Of a stretch of 21,655 bases of DNA, positions 7,012 through 15,992 are shown piece by piece. The stretch's first letter is position 1; the number at the start of each line of letters is the position of its first letter. Origin of the DNA: Desulfovibrio sp. (GTDB taxonomy: Bacteria; Desulfobacterota; Desulfovibrionia; Desulfovibrionales; Desulfovibrionaceae); NCBI GenBank assembly GCA_022839785.1, contig JALHJW010000019.1, forward strand, positions 1 through 21,655. Direction: 5' to 3'. The notes beneath the pieces are model-generated. The model had not been told where the DNA came from and searched no databases. It saw only the letters and a list, made by a program, of their open reading frames with translations. Both the position numbers and the translations under genes were made by a program.

Positions 7012-7161
7012 GCGTGCGGCTCCTTGCCTAGCAGACGGTTGACTCACCGCCTATTTCAGGCCGATCAAAAAGGTCCAGGTGCACGGCGCAAGGAAAATTC
7101 AAGGCCGACGCGTAGTTAAAATACGCGAGGGTTTGCATTTCCCGCGGCGACGCAGCAGATG

Positions 7162-7178
7162 GGCCGTTTTCAACGGCC
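7162..7178 (-). other. Short hairpin directly after the ftsH stop codon
   Basis: GGCCGTT (7162-7168) and AACGGCC (7172-7178) form a perfect 7-bp stem with a 3-nt loop one base beyond the ftsH stop. No T-run follows, so it is at best a partial terminator or RNA-stability element in the ftsH-folP gap. The rest of that gap (7012-7161) holds nothing I recognise. Confidence 0.4.
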
Positions 7179-7179
7179 G

Positions 7180-9213
<2,034 letters not shown>

Positions 9214-9246
9214 GTCGGGCTCCTTGTGTGCGGCCGTCGCGCCGGC

Positions 9247-9262
9247 ACCGCCCTGGGGCGGT
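9247..9262 (-). other. Hairpin in the ftsH leader
   Basis: ACCGCC (9247-9252) and GGCGGT (9257-9262) pair around a CTGG loop about 35 nt before the ftsH start. It may affect leader stability. I found no convincing heat-shock (sigma-32) promoter nearby. Confidence 0.35.
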
Positions 9263-9310
9263 CGGCCGTCGTGTCTGTGGCGCGAAGATCAAGTGATAAT
9301 ATCTCTCGTG

Positions 9311-9346
9311 CCGTGAGGCAAGGCCGGGAATCCCAACTTGCCACGG
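9311..9346 (+). promoter_or_regulatory. Structured leader hairpin upstream of mntP
   Basis: Nested complementary segments form one long stem: CCGT (9311-9314) with ACGG (9343-9346), GGCAAG (9317-9322) with CTTGCC (9337-9342), and GGG (9326-9328) with CCC (9332-9334). A -10-like GATAAT lies just upstream at 9295-9300. It could be a regulatory leader of the manganese exporter or an operator; it does not match the yybP-ykoY manganese riboswitch core as I know it. Confidence 0.4.
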
Positions 9347-9373
9347 CCGGACGATGCGGATAGACCGCCATGC

Positions 9374-9943
9374 ATGTCCGGCGCGGAACTCCTGCTCGTG
9401 GCCCTGGCCCTGGCCATGGACGCCTCGGCCGTGGCCCTGGCCGCGGGCGTGGCCCTGCCGCGCGTGACATGGCGGCACACCTTCCGGCTGGCCTGGCACT
9501 TCGGCCTGTTCCAGGCGCTCATGCCCGTGGCGGGCTGGCTGCTGGGCCTCTCCTTCCGCGCGGCCATCGAAAGCTTCGACCACTGGGTCGCCTTCGGCCT
9601 GCTCGCCCTGGTGGGCGGCCGCATGGTGCAGGAGGGATTGTCCGACAAGGCCGACGAGGCCCCGCGCCGCGATCCCACGCGCGGCGCCACCCTGGTCATG
9701 CTCTCCGTGGCCACCAGCATCGACGCCCTGGCCGTGGGCCTCTCGCTCGCGGTGCTCGACGCGCCCATCGTCGTCCCGGCCCTGGTCATCGGCCTGACCT
9801 GCCTCGTGCTCACGGCCCTGGGCCTGCATCTGGGCCGCGCCGCGGGCCGCGTGGAGCGTCTGGCCCACTGGGCCGAGGTCGCGGGCGGCGTGGCGCTGCT
9901 CGGCATCGGCCTGCGCATCCTGTGGGAGCACGGGGCGTTCTGA
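9374..9943 (+). CDS. mntP: Manganese efflux pump MntP
   Basis: A 189-residue inner-membrane protein of the MntP family, exporting Mn(II). It has six hydrophobic segments arranged as two repeats of three, each repeat with its signature aspartate: ALAMDASAVALAAG near residue 16 and SIDALAVGLSL near residue 118. A short charged loop (DKADEAPRRDPTRGA) joins the halves. ATG 9374 is chosen because it begins just before the first membrane helix; a TTG at 9338 would add 12 residues, and neither has a strong ribosome binding site. It is divergent from ftsH. The structured leader at 9311-9346 is the likely control region. Confidence 0.92.
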   Translation: MSGAELLLVALALAMDASAVALAAGVALPRVTWRHTFRLAWHFGLFQALMPVAGWLLGLSFRAAIESFDHWVAFGLLALVGGRMVQEGLSDKADEAPRRDPTRGATLVMLSVATSIDALAVGLSLAVLDAPIVVPALVIGLTCLVLTALGLHLGRAAGRVERLAHWAEVAGGVALLGIGLRILWEHGAF

Positions 9944-9948
9944 GACGT

Positions 9949-9984
9949 CGGGCGGCTTGCCGGGCCTTCGGACCGCGCCGCCCG
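9949..9984 (+). terminator. Weak terminator-like hairpin after mntP
   Basis: CGGGCGGC (9949-9956) and GCCGCCCG (9977-9984) form an 8-bp stem with a 20-nt loop, starting 5 nt after the mntP stop. There is no T-run, so termination is uncertain. Confidence 0.35.
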
Positions 9985-10029
9985 CCGCATCGCCCGCTCT
10001 CGGAAAGCGCGCATCCCCAGCGCCCCCTC

Positions 10030-10058
10030 TTGCCAGCCGCCCCGCACAGGGGTATGCA
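10030..10058 (+). promoter_or_regulatory. Candidate promoter of the small repeat protein gene
   Basis: TTGCCA (10030-10035) is followed after 17 nt by TATGCA (10053-10058), about 35 nt before the start codon. The -35 match is 5 of 6, the -10 match modest. Confidence 0.35.
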
Positions 10059-10092
10059 GTGAAATGACGGCAAACCTTTCGGGAGAAAGAGC

Positions 10093-10356
10093 ATGTCGAG
10101 CGACTACTTCAGCTTCTCGCCGGTCATGGACAGCCAGACCTTCGGCGCGGCCGTGGTCACCAAGACCCTGGACTACATGAACAACGCGTCCGGCAATTCG
10201 TACGCGCCAGTGGACAAGCAGACCTTCGGCGCGGCCGTGGTCTCAAAGACCCTGGACTACATGAACTCCGGGAGCTCGGGCGGCCAGAGCGACATGGCCC
10301 AGACCTACGACTTCTCCAGCAAGGTCCTGGGCGCGGTCTACAACGGCAAGGTGTAG
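10093..10356 (+). CDS. Small protein with two near-identical tandem repeats, function unknown
   Basis: An 87-residue soluble protein with no signal peptide or membrane segment. Its core is two copies of QTFGAAVV(T/S)KTLDYMN, at residues 15-30 and 43-58, separated by a Gly/Asn/Ser linker; the end (FSSKVLGAVYNGKV) may be a worn third copy. The Q-x2-G-x2-V-x-K-x-LD pattern vaguely recalls the YjfB family of putative motility proteins, but I cannot confirm this. A good ribosome binding site (GGAG, 7 nt spacing) precedes ATG 10093. Codon use matches the neighbours, and the near-identical repeat coding DNA plus translation signals make it a real gene. It stands alone between mntP and the convergent argH. 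Confidence 0.75.
   Translation: MSSDYFSFSPVMDSQTFGAAVVTKTLDYMNNASGNSYAPVDKQTFGAAVVSKTLDYMNSGSSGGQSDMAQTYDFSSKVLGAVYNGKV
10135..10266 (+). repeat. 48-bp direct repeat, period 84 bp, inside the small protein gene
   Basis: Copies at 10135-10182 and 10219-10266 agree at 46 of 48 positions, the two differences falling in one codon (ACC versus TCA). Each encodes QTFGAAVV-x-KTLDYMN. Such DNA identity points to a recent duplication or gene-conversion-like homogenisation. Confidence 0.9.
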
Positions 10357-10382
10357 GGCGGGGAATCGGACGAGATGACGCG

Positions 10383-10416
10383 AACGGCGGGACGGGCCAT
10401 GCGGCCCGCCCCCGTT
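10383..10416. terminator. Hairpin between convergent genes, probable terminator
   Basis: A roughly 14-bp stem with two single-base bulges: AACGG/GGG/C/GGGCC on the left pairs with GGCCC/G/CCC/CCGTT on the right around ATGC (10399-10402). It separates the small repeat gene (plus) from argH (minus). T-runs are short, so strength is uncertain. Confidence 0.5.
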
Positions 10417-10426
10417 TCCGCGCGGC

Positions 10427-11809
<1,383 letters not shown>

Positions 11810-11812
11810 GGC

Positions 11813-13009
11813 CTAGCCGAGCCTCTTGTAGCCGCGGATGCGCAGCCCCTGCAGCCGGATGAAGCCCGCGGCGTCGCGCTGGTCGTAGACGCGGTCCTCC
11901 TCGAAGGTGGCCAGCTCGGTGTTGTACAGCGAGTTGGGCGACTTGCGGCCCAGGGGCACGGCCGAGCCCTTGTAGAGCTTCAGGCGCACCGTGCCGGTGA
12001 CGCGCTCCGCGGCCTTGTCCATGAGCGTCTGCAGCACCTCGCGCTCGGGCGAGAACCAGAAGCCGTAATAGACCATCTCGGCGTAGCGCGGGATGAGCGA
12101 GTCGCGCAGGTGCATGACCTCGCGGTCCATGCACAGGGATTCGAGGTCGCGGCGCGCGGCGTGCAGGATGGTGCCGCCGGGCGTCTCGTAGACGCCGCGC
12201 GACTTCATGCCCACGAACCGGTTCTCCACCATGTCCATGCGGCCGATGCCGTGCTTGCCGCCCAGGCGGTTCAGTTCGGCGATGAGCTTTGCGGGCGACA
12301 GGGCCTTGCCGTTCAGCCCCACGGGGTCGCCCTTCTCGAAGTCGATCATGATCACCTGCGGCTCGCCCGGAGCCTCTTCGGCGGGCACGGACATGGAGTG
12401 GGTGTAGGGGCCGCCCTCCTCCCAGGGATCCTCCAGCTCGCCGCCCTCGAAGGACAGGTGCAGCAGGTTGCCGTCGCAGGAATAGGGCTTGGCCTTGGTC
12501 ACGGTGACGGGAATTTCGTGCTCCTTGGCGTAATTCACGAGGTCGGTGCGCGACTTCATGTCCCACTCGCGCCAGGGCGCGATGCAGCGCAGGGAAGGAG
12601 CCAACGCCGCGGCCGTCAGCTCGAAACGCACCTGGTCGTTGCCCTTGCCCGTGGCCCCATGGGCGATGGCCTGCGCGCCCTCTTTGAGGGCGATCTCGAC
12701 CAGACGCTTGGCGATGAGCGGCCGGGCGATGGAGGTGCCCAGCAGGTAGCGGCCCTCGTAGATAGCGCCCGCCCGCAACATGGGGAAGATGAAGTCGCGC
12801 GCGAACTCCTCGCGCAGATCCTCGACGTAGGCCTTGGAGCCGCCCGTGGCCAGGCAGCGCTTCTCCACGCCGGACAGGTCCTCGTTCTGGCCGAGGTCCG
12901 CGGTGAAGGTGATCACCTCGCACCCGTAGGTGTTCTTGATCCACTTCAGGATGACCGACGTATCCAGGCCGCCGGAATAGGCGAGCACGACTTTCTCGAT
13001 GCGCTTCAT
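11813..13009 (-). CDS. argG: Argininosuccinate synthase
   Basis: ATP-dependent ligation of citrulline and aspartate. The 398-residue product begins MKRIEKVVLAYSGGLDTS; the SGGLDTS PP-loop at about 12-18 binds ATP. Other family blocks are seen: ATGKGNDQVRFE, REWDMKSR, GGKHGIGRMDMVENRFVGMKSRGVYETPGG. ATG 13009 is chosen because the protein then starts at the conserved core with GGAG 8 nt upstream; upstream in-frame codons (to 13048) overlap the end of argF. It follows argF by 23 nt and precedes argH by 3 nt, one operon. Confidence 0.98.
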   Translation of the reverse strand: MKRIEKVVLAYSGGLDTSVILKWIKNTYGCEVITFTADLGQNEDLSGVEKRCLATGGSKAYVEDLREEFARDFIFPMLRAGAIYEGRYLLGTSIARPLIAKRLVEIALKEGAQAIAHGATGKGNDQVRFELTAAALAPSLRCIAPWREWDMKSRTDLVNYAKEHEIPVTVTKAKPYSCDGNLLHLSFEGGELEDPWEEGGPYTHSMSVPAEEAPGEPQVIMIDFEKGDPVGLNGKALSPAKLIAELNRLGGKHGIGRMDMVENRFVGMKSRGVYETPGGTILHAARRDLESLCMDREVMHLRDSLIPRYAEMVYYGFWFSPEREVLQTLMDKAAERVTGTVRLKLYKGSAVPLGRKSPNSLYNTELATFEEDRVYDQRDAAGFIRLQGLRIRGYKRLG

Positions 13010-13032
13010 CTCTCTCACTCCGTCCTTCCGTC

Positions 13033-13932
13033 CTACGAATATATCCACTCAAGGATGGCTTTCTGCATGTGCAGGCGATTCTCCGCCTGGTCCCAGACGA
13101 TGCTCGCCGGACCTTCCATGACCGCCTCGGTCAGCTCCTCGCCGCGGTGCGCGGGCAGGCAGTGCATGACCTTGCAGCCGGGCCTGGCCAGCCGCAGCAG
13201 TTCGTCGCTCACCTGATACGGCCCGAAGATCTTGGCCCGGCCGTGGTGCTCGTGCTCCTGGCCCATGGAGGCCCAGACGTCCGTGTTCACGTAGTCCGCG
13301 CCGCGCACCGCCTCGGCCGGATCGGCCGTCAGCGTCACCCGCGCGCCCAGGGCGCGCGCCCGCTCCAGCACCGCGGCCTGCGGCTCGAAACCGCTGGGAC
13401 AGGCAAGGCGCAGGTCGAAGCCGAAGTGCACGGCCGCGTTGATGAAGGAATGCGCCATGTTGTTGCCGTCGCCCACCCAGGCCACGGTCAGCGCGGCCAG
13501 GTCCGGCGTGCGCTCGAACATGGTCAGGCAGTCGCTCATCACCTGGCAGGGATGGTACTGGTCCGAGAGGGCGTTGACCACCGGGATCGCGGCGTAGCGG
13601 GTCAGTTCGTCCAGCTTCTCCTGGCCGAAGGTGCGCACGATCAGGCCGTCCGCATACCGCGAAATCACCCGCGCCGTGTCCTTCAAGGGCTCGCTGCGGC
13701 CGAGCTGCGACTCGCGGTCGGTCATGAAGATCGTCGAGCCGCCGAGCTGGCGCACCGCGATCTCGAACGACAATCTCGTCCGCGTGGAGGCCTTCTCGAA
13801 GACCAGCACCAGGGTCTTGCCCGCCAGCAGGTCGGACGTGAAACGCGCGCGCTTCATCTCGTCGGCGCGGCGCACCAGGGCGTGCGCCTGCTCACGGTCC
13901 AGGTCCAGGATGGTCAGAAAGTTGCGGATCAT
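13033..13932 (-). CDS. argF: Ornithine carbamoyltransferase
   Basis: Transfers carbamoyl from carbamoyl phosphate to ornithine to give citrulline. The 299-residue product has the carbamoyl-phosphate loop STRTR (49-53), HPCQ in QYHPCQVMSD, the ornithine-binding DVWASMGQE loop, and MHCLPAHRGEE near the C-terminus, all intact. ATG 13932 follows GAGGGGAG at a good distance; the open frame runs on to 14220, but the extra residues are not family-like and cover the promoter. First gene of the arginine operon; a promoter lies at 13963-13990. Biosynthetic rather than catabolic use is inferred from the company of argG and argH. Confidence 0.97.
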   Translation of the reverse strand: MIRNFLTILDLDREQAHALVRRADEMKRARFTSDLLAGKTLVLVFEKASTRTRLSFEIAVRQLGGSTIFMTDRESQLGRSEPLKDTARVISRYADGLIVRTFGQEKLDELTRYAAIPVVNALSDQYHPCQVMSDCLTMFERTPDLAALTVAWVGDGNNMAHSFINAAVHFGFDLRLACPSGFEPQAAVLERARALGARVTLTADPAEAVRGADYVNTDVWASMGQEHEHHGRAKIFGPYQVSDELLRLARPGCKVMHCLPAHRGEELTEAVMEGPASIVWDQAENRLHMQKAILEWIYS

Positions 13933-13962
13933 GGGCTCTCCCCTCAAAGCGAAAAAGAGTCT

Positions 13963-13990
13963 TTTATTCCCGAAGGCAGAGGGTTGTAAA
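13963..13990 (-). promoter_or_regulatory. Candidate promoter of the argFGH operon
   Basis: On the minus strand TTTACA (13985-13990, 5 of 6 to consensus) is followed after 16 nt by AATAAA (13963-13968, 4 of 6). The predicted start near 13956 leaves a leader of about 24 nt. GAATAAAAGACTC (13957-13969) over the -10 faintly resembles half an ArgR box, so arginine repression is possible but unproven. Confidence 0.5.
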
Positions 13991-14059
13991 GGGGCAACGT
14001 GGGCCGGACGGAACTGGGCAGGGAGGGCGGGAAAGAGAGAAGAATGAAAGGAAGGACGT

Positions 14060-14355
14060 GAAGATGCCTCCGGCGGCAAGGGCCGATGGCCCTTGACCCC
14101 ATCGCTGTGCCGCACGGCGGTGCCTGGGCAGGCGAAGGCATGACGGCGGTGGTGCGGGAGATTTTTGGAGAATGGAAGACAGGCTGTCGTTTCTTCTTTC
14201 CCATCCAGAGGAAACTCCACCCCTCCGGTGCGCCGTCGTGCCCGCGACGGTCACGCCGCGCCGCGCGGAACCCAGAAACCGGGGTCAAGGGGCCTTGGCC
14301 CCTTGCGCGGGGTGCAGGGGCGCGCGGAGCGCCCCTGCCCGCCGGAGGCATCTTC
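14060..14355. repeat. 296-bp non-coding element with perfect 17-bp terminal inverted repeats
   Basis: GAAGATGCCTCCGGCGG (14060-14076) recurs as its exact complement at 14339-14355. Inside each end lie hairpins: an 8-bp CAAGGGCC stem (14077-14095), a 9-bp CAAGGGGCC stem (14286-14305) and a 10-bp GCAGGGGCGC stem (14314-14338). ACCCC at 14096-14100 mirrors GGGGT at 14281-14285, so the pairing continues inward. No gene is credible in the 180-nt interior. The element fills most of the 441-nt gap between the yhiN stop and argF; the right-hand hairpins may also terminate the yhiN transcript. It looks like a REP/MITE-type dispersed repeat; copy number cannot be seen from one window. Confidence 0.8.
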
Positions 14356-14373
14356 CTCTCCTGCCCCTCCCTG

Positions 14374-15561
14374 CTACACCGCCATTCCGGCAGCCCTGCC
14401 CGAGGCGAAGGCCCAGTGGACGTTGCAGCCGCCGAGGTCGCCGGTGACGTCGAGGCATTCGCCCACGGCGAAGAGTCCGGGCACGGCGGGGATGGCGAAA
14501 TCCTTCGACGAGACGCCGGCAAGGCCGATGCCGCCCGCCGTGACCTCGGCCTTGGCGAGGCCCGGCGTGCCCGAGGGGGTCACGGGGAAGGCGTGGACGC
14601 GGGCGACGAGGCTGGCGAGCCCGGCCTTGCCGAGATCGGCGGCGCGGCGCTCGCCAGCTTCCCCGGCCAGAGCGGCGGCGAGGCGTGCGGGGAAACGGCC
14701 GGAGAGGATGTTGCGCACGAGGGCCTTCCCGCTGGCCGCAGCGAGCACGTCGCCGACCTGCTCGCCGGGCAGGAAGTCGCAGAGGAGCGGCGAGACGCCG
14801 TCCCAGTGCAGGGAGGCGCGCAGCGCGGCGGGGCCGGACAGTCCCTGGTGGGTGAGGAGCAGTTCGTCCGTGATGCGCATGGGGCCTTTGGGGCCGGGCA
14901 GCATGAGCGAGACGGGGAGCGCGAGGCCGGTGAGCGCGGCCGGAGAGAAGCCGTCCTCGCCCGCCCAGAGGAGGGGCGCGAGGGCCGGGCGCGGCGGAAC
15001 CACGGGCAGGCCGAAGCGGCGGGCGAGTTTCCAGGCCAGATCCGTGCCGCCCGAGCCTTTCCAGGACGGCCCGCCCAAGGCCAGGACGAGGCGCGGGGCC
15101 GAGAACTCGCCCGCGGCGGTGCGGATGCGAAAAACCTTGCCGCCGTCCACGCCGAGCACGGGCGCGCCGAAGGCGAAACCCGCCCCGGCCGCGGCGCAGG
15201 CATCCAGCAGGCCGTCGGCCAGACGGTCGGCCCCGCAGCGCAGGAAGAGCTTGGAGTTGTCGCGCTCCTCCCAGGGCAGGCCGAAGCCTTCGACCAGCGC
15301 GATGGCGTCGGCGGGGGTGAAGCGGGCCAGGGCGGACTTGGGAAAGTGCGGGTTGCCGCAGAGGAAACGGCCCGCGTGCATATCCAGGTTGGTGAAGTTG
15401 CAGCGGCCGCCGCCCGCGATGCGCAGCTTGCGGCCGGGCCGGGCGAGGTGGTCCACGAGCAGGACGGAGCGGCCGCGCCGGGCCGCGGCGAGGGCGCAGA
15501 CCAGCCCCGAGGCCCCGGCCCCGAGAATCAGGACGTCGGGGGCGGCGGAGGGGGAGGTCAT
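14374..15561 (-). CDS. yhiN: FAD-dependent oxidoreductase, YhiN/HI0933 family
   Basis: A 395-residue flavoprotein with an N-terminal dinucleotide fold (LILGAGASGL, 11-20), the family motif GGGRCNFTN (50-58) and the C-terminal block ECLDVTGDLGGCNVHWAFASG (about 366-386) that closes the FAD site. Annotated variously as BaiN/RdsA or aminoacetone-oxidase-like; E. coli YhiN has been reported to make dihydrouridine in 23S rRNA, which would fit the ribosome-related genes upstream. Substrate here is inferred only. ATG 15561 overlaps the ybeY stop in ATGA, so it is the coupled last gene of the run. The hairpins of the inverted-repeat element begin 19 nt past its stop. Confidence 0.9.
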   Translation of the reverse strand: MTSPSAAPDVLILGAGASGLVCALAAARRGRSVLLVDHLARPGRKLRIAGGGRCNFTNLDMHAGRFLCGNPHFPKSALARFTPADAIALVEGFGLPWEERDNSKLFLRCGADRLADGLLDACAAAGAGFAFGAPVLGVDGGKVFRIRTAAGEFSAPRLVLALGGPSWKGSGGTDLAWKLARRFGLPVVPPRPALAPLLWAGEDGFSPAALTGLALPVSLMLPGPKGPMRITDELLLTHQGLSGPAALRASLHWDGVSPLLCDFLPGEQVGDVLAAASGKALVRNILSGRFPARLAAALAGEAGERRAADLGKAGLASLVARVHAFPVTPSGTPGLAKAEVTAGGIGLAGVSSKDFAIPAVPGLFAVGECLDVTGDLGGCNVHWAFASGRAAGMAV

Positions 15562-15992
15562 GACGCGCAGAGGACGCAGGGGGCCGCGGCCGCCACGGCG
15601 GCCTCGGTCAGGGCGTCCATCTCCTCGCCGTGCTCCAGCCCGGCGAGATGCAGGATGCCGTGCGCCAGGAGGCGGACGGCGTGCTCGGCCGGGTCCTGGC
15701 CGTAGAGGAAGGCCTCGCGCGCCAGGGTGTCCACGGAGAGCACGAGGTCGCCGAGGAAGACGCCGGGGCCGGGATCCTCGCCCGAGGGGAAGGAGAGCAC
15801 GTTGGTGGGCCCGTGCAGGTTCCGGAACTCGCGGTTGGTGCGGGCCATGCCCGCGTCGTCGGTGAGCCTGAGGTCGCAGGACGCGCCGTCCAGCCCCAGG
15901 GCGTCGAGGATGGCCGCCAGCAGGCGGGCCAGTTCCACGCGGCCGAGAGGAAAGCCCGGGGGCAGGAGGAGTCCCTGGTCGCGGACGATCAC
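15558..15992 (-). CDS. ybeY: Endoribonuclease YbeY
   Basis: Zinc-dependent RNase needed for 16S rRNA 3'-end maturation and ribosome quality control. The 144-residue product has the substrate-side motif HGPTNVLSFP (60-69) and the zinc site HGILHLAGLEH, with H111, H115 and H121 as ligands in the H-x3-H-x5-H spacing. The usual GYDH is GLEH here, a mild variant. It starts at GTG 15990-15992, overlapping the pgpH stop in GTGA, and its own stop overlaps yhiN in ATGA, so three genes are translationally chained. Its usual partner PhoH is two genes upstream. Confidence 0.96.
   Translation of the reverse strand: MIVRDQGLLLPPGFPLGRVELARLLAAILDALGLDGASCDLRLTDDAGMARTNREFRNLHGPTNVLSFPSGEDPGPGVFLGDLVLSVDTLAREAFLYGQDPAEHAVRLLAHGILHLAGLEHGEEMDALTEAAVAAAAPCVLCAS

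Noticed and set aside
9214..9373. yybP-ykoY manganese riboswitch before mntP
   Set aside because: Expected from the gene family, but the conserved core sequences are not visible; only a simple hairpin is.
14101..14280. Possible small gene inside the inverted-repeat element
   Set aside because: Frames there are continuations of open frames through neighbouring genes or repeats, with no ribosome binding site or protein-like composition.
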